The notes beneath the pieces were generated by a model. That model did no database searches and was not told the origin of the DNA. It worked only from the letters and a program-made list of their open reading frames with translations. Position numbers and translations under genes: made by a program. Of a stretch of 64,000 nt of DNA, positions 1 to 9,213 are shown piece by piece; position 1 is the stretch's first letter; each line of letters begins with the position of its first letter. Origin of the DNA: Adiantum capillus-veneris (lineage: Eukaryota; Streptophyta; Polypodiopsida; Polypodiales; Pteridaceae); NCBI GenBank assembly GCA_014529385.2, contig CM043953.1, forward strand, positions 85,774,342 to 85,838,341, given 5' to 3'.

Positions 1-802
1 TTAAATCATTCAACATCGTGCTCCTTTTCATATGTAAGTCCTTCTGAAGATCTGCATTCCTTAGTCCTTGGATAAATATAGGCATAAGTCTAGACTGAGT
101 TGGCAGTTCTTCCACGGGGCAGAACTTAACATATCTTTTTAATCGGAGGGCTGCCTTTCACACAGACTCTCCATCTTTCTGTTTGAATTTATGGATTTGT
201 GAGACTGTATTTTGAGCTATTTTCTTTTGTGAGAATTCCTCAATAAACTCGTCAAACACTTCCTCCATAGACTCAAAGTCTCTTCGCTCCACTGAGTCAA
301 ACCATGTAGCAGCATCATCCTCTAAGGTTAAACCAAATCCTGCAAAATGGGTAGGAAAGTATAACACCTCTTCAGCTCTAATTACACGCACAAAGGCTAC
401 TACATGATCTCTCGGATCCTTGCTTCCCGTATATTTCTTGTTTACCCATTTTTGCACTTGAGAAGGTCTAATTCTACGATGGTCTACAAATCTCATCATG
501 GGATCTTCCCATCCTAGCTGATATACCTCCTCTCGTCTTCTGTAGTGGCCAGGTTCCTCTCCCAATGGTGCTCCTAAGCCATAATTTCTAACAGTTCTCG
601 CGAGAGATGGTTCATCTCTCCGAACTCGTTCTCGGGGTGGTCTTCCAGGCTCAGTTGACCCCAGAGTCTTTGGTTTACTCTCTCCTTGATACTGTGCATA
701 GAGTGGTGGTTCTTGTAAATCCCTTAGCCCTTGTGCAGTTTGATAACCCTCTCGGGTTCGGTCTTGTTCTAATGTAGCACTTTGTCGAAGCCATGCCTGC
801 AA
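1..802 (-). pseudogene. Element A gag, capsid region, interrupted by one stop
   Basis: The frame 158-802 encodes a 214-residue Gag segment, and reading continues through 157-1 after a TGA at 158-160. It carries the hydrophobic/Trp-rich core typical of plant retrotransposon Gag (ATWFDSVERRDF near residues 165-176, then FDEFIEEFSQ). It aligns nearly residue for residue with B1 gag at 4948-5934. At the stop position B1 has CGA (Arg), so the TGA looks like a C-to-T change at a CpG. B2 carries the same stop at 56294-56296. The protein would form the virus-like particle. The window ends inside this gene. Confidence 0.85.
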
Positions 803-1745
803 TGATGGCTGAGTAGCTGGTTGGTCCTAGTAATTGGACATCGGTTGTCGGGTAGAATGGGAGGTAGCGTCATACTCTTTTGAAAAGGGATTTGTCGACT
901 TGCTAGGGGTGTAGGTGGCTCTTGGTACTTCGTCGGGGCCATAGGTCGATGCTCCCGGAACTGTTGCCTTTTCAACCTCCTCTCGAAGAATACATTTGTA
1001 TTCTCGCCTGTATCTGTCAACAAAAACAATATCCTTCCCCATAGCAGTTTCATAAGAAAATAAGTAAAGAACCTTGTCTTTGCTTAATTCGTTTGGGTAG
1101 GGTTCCTTGCATCGAAAGTAAGAGACTATTCCCTCGCTTTCATGCTTGTAAATCCCTACATTCTCATTATAGGTTGGGACCCTGGTTGTTTTCTTATCAT
1201 ACATAAAAAGCGCTCCAGGTCGATCAATATTAGGAGGCGGTTCTTGGGTTTGTGAAACCATTTTCCCTTTTGCCACGTTATCCCCCATATCTGTTGTAAT
1301 CCTCAGGGTTACTCACTATCAGATAGTGGTTCCCCTTTTTGTCTCGGAATCTGTCTCCATCATCATAGACTCGAATTATCTCTAGTCTTTGAGCCGGTCT
1401 CTCTTCAATACAAATACACTTGCATCCCGGACAGTCAGAACAAACTAAGGCTCCCCTCGAGTTAGTTCCTTCTAAGAAGATTATAGTGAACTTGGTTTCG
1501 TTTAAAGGATGTAAAGAGGTGCTCCCCCTTGGCATTGGTCCTTCACCATTGAAACCTCCTGGCTGTTGACTCCCCATCATGAAGAAGGACTTTTCTGACG
1601 AAGTGTCAATATCACTACCCTCTTCAATGATCGGTGATAATGGGTCTAGTCTCGTCTGAGTTACACTCTCTTTGGTGGACGTGGTGCTTACTTGACTTTT
1701 GACACTTTTAGCTCCCGACTTAACAAAGGCTCCTGACCTTAAATA
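803..1745 (-). pseudogene. Element A gag N-terminal domain, frameshifted
   Basis: Two overlapping frames (1278-1580 and 827-1288), together with readable sequence up to about 1745, align with the N-terminal domain in B1 (5935-6891) and B2 (55086-55955). Conserved blocks are EGTNSRGALV, CICIEERPAQRLEII, YDDGDRF, GNHYLIVSNP and DRPGALFMYDKKTTRVPTYN. The frames meet near 1287, where A has an extra G compared with B2, so the domain is frameshifted. The family start codon, followed by an N-L-R-S-G motif in B2, reads ACG here at about 1745, so the start is also lost. I do not recognise the fold. Its fixed place before the capsid region suggests a Gag extension. Confidence 0.75.
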
Positions 1746-3382
1746 CGTAAGAATGAAAGTTGGGTTGCAAACTTAAATCTTACCTGGACTCCTTCTTGTG
1801 CGGCTTTGTGATGATCTCCTTCTGGGATCTACACAAGGATGGTTAGTCTGTTCACAAGGGTTTTCCCTGAATTACCAAAAAATCTTTCAAGTATGTACAG
1901 CAACCACTTAGTCAGCCTTCTGGTGGTCCAATTTCAAATATGAGATGATGGCTGGGATCTATATGGAAAGCATGTCCTAGCAGTATAGTCACAAATTGCA
2001 GAAAATGTCTGAATCACAACTTTCTTAGTCTATCGCGATAGACTGACAATTTGCTCAGCACAAGTCAATTCAAAATTGTGACTTCACCCTTGAGTTCCAG
2101 TTACCCTCTATAGCCTATCCCTCAAGTTTTATGAAGTTTGGACACGTGGGTTGGGTTTTGGTACCTTTTTAGTATTTTAGTCAGAGCCTGATTCTCTATC
2201 TGGGCCTTAGATTGACTTTCAGTGGTCTAAATGCCTTGAAATTTGGTGTGTGTGTTGTATGGACTCTGATAAAGCTCTCCCTAGGGGAAATTTGAAAGAA
2301 AAGGTCCTTAGCAGCAGTTTCCTTAGTCTATCGCGATAGATTGGGAAAGTTCTCCATTATTGGCATTTTTCTCAATTTATCTCCACAGCTGGTTCAGCCT
2401 CTCCTTGTGCAGTGCATTGATAAATTTCGGCACTGTTTGGACATTTGGCCAAAGCCTTCTTTCCCTTGTCTCTGAATTGAGACTCTAAAACACCAGTTTT
2501 GAAGTTTTGTGGTCAAGATGGTGTTCAGTTTCACTCAATTTTTGTGAGTACCCTTGTATTGATGTGTTAAACATGTGGTAAAAAGGTTTTTTACTTGTTT
2601 TTAGTCAATCACCACCTTCCTCAGTCTATCGCGATAGACTAGGCAGAGAGCAATGGGGATTTAATTTTTGTCTGTTTTTGCATAGTTGTGTTCCCTGTGC
2701 CCATATAAGTCTATCCCCCAAGTTTTATGAAGTTTGGACTTATTTTGACCTTGGACTCAAGCACTTCACAAATTTCACTTTTCTCTGGCAATTCACAACT
2801 CAATTGTACTTGAAGTGATGCAAATTTGATGACACTTCATCTTAAACTTGTGAACATCAGTCGTACCTCATGACACAGTCAGTTTACCCTAGGCTAATGG
2901 TTATATCTCTTCTTGGCCTTGTTAGGGTCACTTAGTGTTTTCTTATGAGAATCATCTGTTTCTTTTTGTTGGTTTTGGTAGCAATTTTTATGTTTTTCTC
3001 GAGTGTTGGATCATAAATTTCAATGTCTACTCTTTTCACCCCCTTCAAGGGTATATGGTGTGGGTTTTGCTTTCAAGGCAAGCAAACAGCCTTATTGTTT
3101 CTTCTTTTTGTTTGTTTTTGCGCTTTTACATCGTTTTTCTACTCTATTTCTACACAAGTATAACAAGCACTCAAAACCAAAAACCATAACTCCACATTAT
3201 CCTACTTAACTAAATCTAACTAGTCGTAGACCCTCGGCAAGACACAGGCTTCCGGGCTATCCACTAGACCTCAGGATACTCTATCCTGGATCTTGTTCTA
3301 AAAGTTTAGGCTCTCTCTAGTCAAGACTAAAGTAAGCTAACCATCACACGAGTGACGTAGATCTCCCTACTTAAGGTCTTCG
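1746..3382 (-). other. Element A untranslated leader
   Basis: About 1.6 kb lies between the PBS and gag with no convincing coding frame. The small plus-strand frames at 2935-3209 are hydrophobic and unsupported. The leader contains three copies of a palindromic motif at exactly 298-bp spacing (see the repeat entry). Long structured leaders carrying packaging or dimerisation signals are common in plant Ty3 elements. That role is inferred here. Confidence 0.6.
2027..2739 (-). repeat. Diverged 298-bp leader repeat, three palindromes
   Basis: AGTCTATCGCGATAGACT, a perfect 18-bp palindrome, is at 2027-2044 and 2623-2640. The middle copy at 2325-2342 ends TT instead of CT, leaving a perfect 14-bp core. 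Starts are 298 bp apart both times. A second shared block, AAGTTTTATGAAGTTTGGAC, lies at 2124-2143 and 2720-2739, both 97 bp after the palindrome start. The middle unit keeps only GTTTGGAC at the matching place. The rest of each unit is strongly diverged, so the palindrome is the best conserved part. Confidence 0.85.
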
Positions 3383-3401
3383 GTCCCCGACAGCGGCGCC
3401 A
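3383..3401 (-). other. Element A PBS (tRNA-Asp type)
   Basis: On the minus strand this reads TGGCGCCGCTGTCGGGGAC, one base from the LTR end. It resembles the complement of the 3' end of plant tRNA-Asp as I remember it (two mismatches). The tRNA would prime minus-strand DNA synthesis. B1 has the same 19 bases, and B2 differs at one. Confidence 0.85.
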
Positions 3402-3402
3402 A

Positions 3403-4021
3403 TGTTTTAGGGAATAACTACTCCCCTGTTCATGCTCACAAGCACAACATAGACAACATACTTATCATCCGATGACACGACTAACCTATAGGTGCACGTA
3501 GGCAATCTCGTTAGCTTGTCAGGATGAGACCAATCTACACATACGCACTTTTATGATGCATCAATCACTAACCCTGGTAGAATGCAACCCACTCTATCCC
3601 TAAACGCTCACAACACCGTTTACACTTCCAATGAACTCGGAATCGCATCAAACTTACTAGGCACCATCCTCTCACTAGGATATACTTACCTATAAGTCTA
3701 ATCTCACCAGATTTGAACCCTAGTTATCTCGAATACAGTGGTGATAGACTAACAGGTCATAATCCAAAAGTGGGCGAAACTTAAGTTTATGAGTATCTAT
3801 GTGTAGCTAATCTCTTTCTCATTCCATAAAGCACTTGATTGTTGAAAACAGACATTGTTTGTGCTACTTACAAGAAAAACAAGCTCGAGGAAGGATCGAT
3901 CGCGAACAGCTCGAAAATGTGAATGCGTGGTGTGGGTGCGTAGCTCTCGAAGAGACTACCGCGATGGTGTAGTCACGTCATGAATCCGGTGAGAGAGAAG
4001 CACATAGCGAAGAGGATAAGA

Positions 4022-4078
<57 letters not shown>

Positions 4079-4357
4079 ACTCGTACAACACAGGATTAAT
4101 GTTCAAAAATAATGTTTTTTAAAAATGGTTCTAAGGTGACTTTTATACTTTAGTCACCTTAGCTCAAAAATGAACATGGGATTCTCTTACTCATTATTAC
4201 AAAGTGGGAACAAATCTGAGTCCTGACTAACTGATTAATCTTTACATAACCCAGACAAATGGATCAAAATGATAAGACGTCTTTGACATAAAATGGGAAT
4301 TTGATATGCTTTACAAGATGGGCTCATTACAACAGTTGGACAAATGGGGCTCCAACA
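3403..4357 (-). repeat. Element A 5' LTR (955 bp)
   Basis: The LTR begins TGTTGGAGCC and ends CCCTAAAACA on the minus strand. Its inner edge is next to the PBS. Its outer edge is fixed by comparing B1 gag with the uninterrupted B2 copy: homology stops right after GAGAC. The partner LTR is outside the window. It contains a long CT/GA dinucleotide tract at 4023-4076. Confidence 0.85.
4023..4076. repeat. (CT)n microsatellite in the element A LTR
   Basis: This is an uninterrupted CT tract of about 54 bases inside the LTR. In the sense orientation of element A it reads (GA)n. Confidence 0.98.
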
Positions 4358-4921
4358 GTCTCTTAGCCAATGGTCTCCACCACACTTGTAGCAGGGTCCC
4401 TTGGGTTGTTGAGGTGCTCCTTGAGCTCCCCTTTGTTGGTATGCATGTGTCTGTCCGTCCATGCCTCCATTGGCTATGAACAACAATCTTCATTCATCTA
4501 AGCTATATCTTCCTTCTGCTGCTGCCTGTGCAGTTGTTGGGGGTCCCGTACTTCCTATCATGCTCCATGGTTCTGGTGTTGAGGGTTCTTCCGGTGGATA
4601 ATAGGCTGAGTTTTCCGCATATCCATTGGGATCTTCATAATATGCATGGATAGGCACCAAAGCATTTTCCTCTGATTCGGTTACGGTTGGTGTGTATCTT
4701 ATACCGACTGGTCGTAATCCTGGTAGGGGTGGTTGTTGCCCCAACATCGGTTGTGGTCTTTCTACACCTACAGGTCCTGGTAGGGTGCCTGCTTGATACC
4801 TAGGCATTGGTGGAACTTGAGGAGAAGCTACCTGAGCTTGGGGAGCGTAAGGTCTCTCTCTCACATATCCCTTGTTATAATAACATTCCTCTGTCCCATG
4901 GTTTGTCCAATAGCACACCAC
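4358..4921 (-). pseudogene. Element B1 gag nucleocapsid region, truncated by element A
   Basis: The frame 4490-4921 (143 residues) begins with a Cys/His cluster (WTNHGTEECYYN) and then a Pro/Gln-rich stretch. The next part carries a zinc knuckle, CYKCGGDHWLRDC, spaced CX2CX3HX4C, which would bind the RNA genome. The reading frame is cut immediately after this knuckle by the LTR of A. The intact B2 copy continues with a second knuckle (CTECGVTHLIPDC). Apparent coding to the left, down to 4235, is LTR sequence and not part of the gene. Confidence 0.8.
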
Positions 4922-4947
4922 TTGAGATGTTTAGCTTAGGGTTCGTC

Positions 4948-5934
4948 TTACATGTTAATCTTTTTTAGCACTTCATCTATAAGCAACTCTTGGTTTACAG
5001 CTACTTCTCCTTTTGGTGCTGACTTAGAACACTTGCTTCCACTTTGTTGTGAAGATGAATCGTCGTCAAGGTCCTTGAACTCCCCTTCTTTGTAGATCGC
5101 ACAATTGTCCACAAGGTAAAGAGCCTCCATGGTCAACTCATTCAACGTCGTGCTCCTCTTCATATGTAAGTATTTCTGGAGATCCGCATTCCTTAGTCCT
5201 TGGATGAATACAAGCATAAGTCTGAACTGAGTTGGCAGTTCTTCCATAGGGCAGAACCTAACATATCTTTTTAGTCTTAGGACTGCCTTTCGTATAGATT
5301 CCCCATCTTTCTGTTTGAATTTATGGATTTGTGAGACGGTATTATGATCTATCCCCCTTTGTGAGAATTCCTCGATAAACTCGTCAAGCACTTCCTCCAT
5401 AGAATCAAAGTGTCTACGCTCTACAGAGTCAAACCAAGTAGCAGCGTCATCCTCTAGGGTTAGTCCAAACCTTGCAAATTGGGTAGGGAAGTCTAACACC
5501 TCTTCAGCTCTAATTACACGTACAAAGGATGCTACATGATCTCTTCGGTCTGTGTTTCCTGTGTATTTCTTGATTATCCATTTTTGCACTTGAGAAGGTC
5601 TAATTCTACGATGGTCTACAAACCTCATCATTGGATCTCCATGTCCTAATCGATATACCTCCTCAGGTCTTCTGTAGTAGGCTGGTTCCTCTCCCAGTGG
5701 TGCTCCTAAGCCATAATTTCCAGCAGTTATCGCCAGAGATGGTTCATCTCTTTGAACTCGTTCCATGGGTGGTCTTCCAGGCTCTGTTGACCCTTGAGTC
5801 TTTGGCTTACTCTCTCCTTGATACCTTGAATAGAGTGGTGGTTCTTGCAAATCCCTTAGCCCTCGTGCGGCTTGATAACCATCTCGGTTTTTGTCTTGTT
5901 CCAATGTTTCACTCTCTCGAAACCATGCTTGCAA
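4948..5934 (-). CDS. Element B1 Gag, capsid region
   Basis: This is an open frame of 328 residues and the best preserved capsid copy of the A/B lineage in the window. Residues 150-200 hold the Gag core (FPTQFARFGLTLEDDAATWF, then FDSMEEVLDEFIEEFSQ). Around residues 265-285 is a second conserved block ending ALYLVDNCAIYKEGEF, followed by a DDDSSSQQSGS linker. It has Arg (CGA) where A and B2 have TGA. It is flanked by the broken N-terminal domain (5935-6891) and the nucleocapsid (4358-4921). The first Met is probably internal to a longer Gag. Confidence 0.82.
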   Translation of the reverse strand: MQAWFRESETLEQDKNRDGYQAARGLRDLQEPPLYSRYQGESKPKTQGSTEPGRPPMERVQRDEPSLAITAGNYGLGAPLGEEPAYYRRPEEVYRLGHGDPMMRFVDHRRIRPSQVQKWIIKKYTGNTDRRDHVASFVRVIRAEEVLDFPTQFARFGLTLEDDAATWFDSVERRHFDSMEEVLDEFIEEFSQRGIDHNTVSQIHKFKQKDGESIRKAVLRLKRYVRFCPMEELPTQFRLMLVFIQGLRNADLQKYLHMKRSTTLNELTMEALYLVDNCAIYKEGEFKDLDDDSSSQQSGSKCSKSAPKGEVAVNQELLIDEVLKKINM

Positions 5935-6891
5935 TGATGGCTAAGTTGCTAGTTGGTTTTGATTGTTGAACATCTGCGGTCGAGTAGAATGTGAGGTGGC
6001 GTCATAATCTTCTGAAAAGAGATTCGTCGACTTGCTAGGGGTGTAGGTGGCTCTTAGCACTTCGTGTGGGGCATATGTTGATTCCCCTGGAACTATCACC
6101 TTTTCTACCTCCTTTGGGAGAATACGTTGGTATTCTCACCCGTATCTATCAACAAAAACTATACCCTTTCCCTTAGCAGTTTCATAAGAGAATAAGTAAA
6201 GAACCTTGTCTTTGCTAAGTTCATTTAAGTATGGTTCTTTGTTGCAAACGTAAGCGACTATACCCTCACTCTCATGCTTGTAGATTCCCACGTTCTCATT
6301 ATAAGTTGGAACCCTGGTTGTTTTCTTATCATACATAAAAATAGCTCCAGGCCGATCAATGTTTGGTGGCGATTCTTGAGCTTCTGAAACCATTTTCTCT
6401 TTTGCCACATTATCTCCATATCTGTTGTAATATCCAGGGTTACTGACTATCAGATAGTGGTTCCCCTTTTCATCTCAGAATCTATCTCCATCATCATAGA
6501 CTTGAATTATCTCCAATCTCTGAGCCGGCCTCTCTTCGATACAAATGCACTTGCGTCCTCGATAGTCAGAATAGACTAGGGCTCCCCTCGAGTTTGTTCC
6601 CTCTAAGAAAATCACAGTGAGCTTGGAATCATTCAAAGGATTTAGGGAGGTGCTTCCTCCTGGAATTGGTCCGTCATAGGTGAAACCTCCTAGCTGTTGA
6701 CTACCCATCATGAAGAAAGATTTGTCTGACGAAGTATTAGTATCACTACCTTCCTCAATAATCGGTGCTAGTGGATCTAACCTTGCCTGAGTTACACTCT
6801 CCTCGGTGGACACTAAGCTACCTTGGTCACCTGCCACCTTTTGGTCTCTAAAAATGTATCTTCCTGATCTTAAATTCATCAAACTTATCAA
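5935..6891 (-). pseudogene. Element B1 gag N-terminal domain, two CGA-to-TGA stops
   Basis: The frames 6475-6891 and 6136-6408 and the readable sequence down to 5935 form the same uncharacterised domain as in A and B2. It starts at a Met followed by N-L-R-S-G. It is interrupted by TGA at 6475-6477 and at 6136-6138. At both places a sister copy has CGA (Arg), so both are probable CpG deaminations. One further in-frame stop lies near 5941. Conserved blocks include NSRGALVYSDYRGRKCIC and YNENVGIYKHESEGIV. The function is unknown. Confidence 0.75.
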
Positions 6892-7300
6892 TGAAATTTA
6901 CCACAAATCCAGCCACTCACCTGGCAAAGGATCAGTCTTTGCACAACTTCTTGCTTTGCTGCTGAATATACCTGTTCACAGGCATTTAATTTCGACAATC
7001 GAATCAAAGCATTTATCTACTAGAGGTTATCTTAGTAATGATTGGTATAACTGGAGAGTTAATCTCAACCACTACTGTATTTTATACACTGCTGATGTTC
7101 TAGATTAGGTCTGCTAATCTGGAACTGTACTTCCCTCGGATGTTGGTCAATTTACGTGAAAAAGTCTGAATTCATTCTTTGCTCCGTCAAATGGACAAAC
7201 AAGGTCCAAATTCACTTCTGAAAGAAATTCTGGAACCCTTAAGCCAAATGGAATCTCACTGTCTAAGCCCAGTCAAATCTTATCTTCAGCAGGCCCCAAT

Positions 7301-7327
7301 AGACATCCTACGCCGCGTAGGATGTCT
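7301..7327. repeat. B-family palindrome, 13-bp arms
   Basis: The arm AGACATCCTACGC is followed by one unpaired C and then the exact reverse complement of the arm. In RNA this would be a 13-bp hairpin or a self-complementary dimer site. Confidence 0.95.
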
Positions 7328-7747
7328 TTTTGGCCTGTTTGACCCCAGACTTGACCCACAGCTTCCCTTTGATGTCAGCAACCCAGTGGTATGTTTAGAT
7401 TTTGGTTTGGATTTCAAAAATCCCCAATTTTGGCTGTTCTTGACTTTTTCAGTCAAAAGTGCTAAAGTCCGCTTTGAACCCAAATTTTCTCACCCAAATG
7501 AGATGAAACTCCTCTCAGTCACTCAATATATCATTTAGGTCATGCTCATGTAGCCATCATATGGTTTTGGTCTTAAAATAATGCTTTGGCACAATTTGGG
7601 TAGGATGTTTGGCAATTTCAGTCTATCTGGCCTTATCCTGTCAAGATATGGTCAAATTTTCACTTTCTAGTTGAAAATAGGATAAACCCCACCTTCTGAA
7701 CACATTGGTCAACTCAAAATCCCAAAATTTCCACTAGATTAGCATGT

Positions 7748-7771
7748 AGACATCCTACGCGTAGGATGTCT
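7748..7771. repeat. B-family palindrome, perfect 24 bp
   Basis: The half-site AGACATCCTACG is followed directly by its exact reverse complement, centred on ACGCGT. The aligned position in B2 is 53835-53850, where one outer base has changed. Confidence 0.97.
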
Positions 7772-8263
7772 CCTGGCTTGAAATTAAATTTTTTCCTGAC
7801 TGAAATGCTCCTGATGCTCTGCAGCTCTATCAGAAACACTCAGAGTAACTGTTGGACTTCATTTCAGCTTTTAAATACACTTTTGCGTCTTTTACAAACT
7901 TGTGATGAATTTACCAAGCAAGTATACATGCATGAAGTGCTCTAGATCCTGAATCATGATGTCCTACTTACTCTACTTCTACTTATCATGTGAAATGGTG
8001 ATAATGGTGTTTTGGTTGCTTTCTCAACTCTCCGGACTCTCACGCTCTCCTCTCACCGCTTCTACCACTCCAACTCCTACTCAAGAACTCAACTAATACC
8101 TAAATCTACCTAAGTCGAAGGATCTAGGCCAGACACTCACTTCCTAGACTCCCTCTAAGACCTAAAGAGTCCTCCTCCTCTGGTCCTATCTAAATGCAAA
8201 AGGAGACTCTTGGCAAGCCAAAAATCCCTATCCTCAAGTCTCGGTCACCTAACCAAGCTTTTC

Positions 8264-8282
8264 GTCCCCGACAGCGGCGCCA
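8264..8282 (-). other. Element B1 PBS (tRNA-Asp type)
   Basis: The minus strand reads TGGCGCCGCTGTCGGGGAC, one base inside the LTR. It is identical to the element A site. Confidence 0.85.
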
Positions 8283-8283
8283 A

Positions 8284-9213
8284 TGTTGGACGAATATGCC
8301 ACGACGGACGTCAACACAGCGAGAACTCACCTAACAAGATTTGTCAGCTAAGGACGAAGCTCAACCCGCACGCGCGTGGAAGCAAGCATAAGGTGTCAAC
8401 CTACACTCGACCGACTCCTAACTAATTCCTACAGAGGTCTCTACCCAATGTTTAAGTCACAGCCTTCAAGAGTGCATAAGAGGAAACTTCCTACAACGCT
8501 TTCTAGAGCCGAACACCCATCAAACAATCTTGAAACACCACAGAACTTTAAGGAGACCCTACTACCACCAACAAGTCACTCTCCCTAAGGTCTATGAGCC
8601 AAAACCCCAACCCAAAACACCCAGTGCAAAATCACGTAGGATGTCTTGCCGAAATTTGCAGGTCTCTGTTTCCGAAATCTAAAGTGCCTAATGTGTAGCT
8701 CTACTCAATGTGAACGCATGGATATGCTGCAATGCAAAATCAGACAACGTATGCTCACCTAATCACCAGATGAAGCTCGTAGAAGGAGCTCGCAAAACCG
8801 GACCGTAGGCGCGTAAGTATTAGCGCGTAGCTCTCGTCGGGGGCAACATGCTGCACTTCCTCGCACTCGATTCCGACCACCAATGCACACGTAGCGTCAA
8901 GATGAAGCTGACACTCTCTCTCGTACATAGTACACTCACTCACAGACTTAACAACTTCTTTTCTTTAAAAATGACAAAAGGTCCTATATTAAAGTCAAAA
9001 AGTGGTATAAATACCTTACAATTCTCAAACCCTAAAGTTCAAAATCATCCAACTACTCAATCTAACTAACAAAACTGGGATACAATCTGGAAACTTCTGT
9101 AAGCCCCAGTATTTACAAGGTGAAATGTTGAGTTTTCTCAGTAAATGAATAATTACAAAAAATGATAATCTGCCGAGAAGCCAGTTTCCGTAGGGTGTGT
9201 CCAGCTTCTAACA
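8284..9213 (-). repeat. Element B1 5' LTR (930 bp)
   Basis: On the minus strand it starts TGTTAGAAGCTGG and ends CGTCCAACA. The partner used to define it is the B2 LTR at 52375-53299 in the opposite orientation. A half copy of the family palindrome (CGTAGGATGTCT) lies near 8635. Confidence 0.92.

Larger units (their letters stand above)
1..4357 (-). mobile_element. Element A: Ty3/gypsy LTR retrotransposon, 5' part only
   Basis: On the minus strand the order is LTR (3403-4357), PBS (3383-3401), a long untranslated leader (about 1746-3382) and gag (1-1745). The pol region would lie left of the window. Gag is closely similar to elements B1 and B2, but the LTR and leader are different, so A is a sister family. 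The outer LTR edge falls exactly where B1 gag breaks off, so A is a nested insertion into B1. The 5 bases next to the edge are GTCTC (4358-4362), the expected target duplication, whose partner lies outside the window. Confidence 0.88.
6892..8263 (-). other. Element B1 untranslated leader
   Basis: This is the non-coding leader between PBS and gag, collinear with the B2 leader (53320-55085). It contains two perfect palindromes of the family-specific GACATCCTACG type and a half copy near 7597-7608. The plus-strand frame 7179-7538 (119 codons) is on the wrong strand and spans a palindrome, so I do not call it. Confidence 0.6.
4358..9213 (-). mobile_element. Element B1: Ty3/gypsy retrotransposon, 5' part
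   Basis: The order on the minus strand is LTR 8284-9213, PBS 8264-8282, leader about 6892-8263 and gag 4358-6891, cut at 4358 by element A. The rest of B1 should continue left of A, outside the window. LTR, leader and gag are all similar to plus-strand element B2 (52375 onward), by eye close to 90 % in the LTR. B1 is inserted next to fossil C. The bases flanking its outer edge are ATGGA (9214-9218). Confidence 0.88.

Noticed and set aside
2027-2640. CRISPR array (evenly spaced palindromic repeats)
   Set aside because: The spacing is 298 bp, the spacers are homologous to each other, and the site lies in a plant retrotransposon leader.
5631-5969. A 112-codon plus-strand frame
   Set aside because: It is the complement of B1 gag. 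The minus frame has clear Gag motifs.
7179-7538. A 119-codon plus frame across a B1 palindrome
   Set aside because: Wrong strand for B1, no motif, and the equivalent frame is not open in B2.
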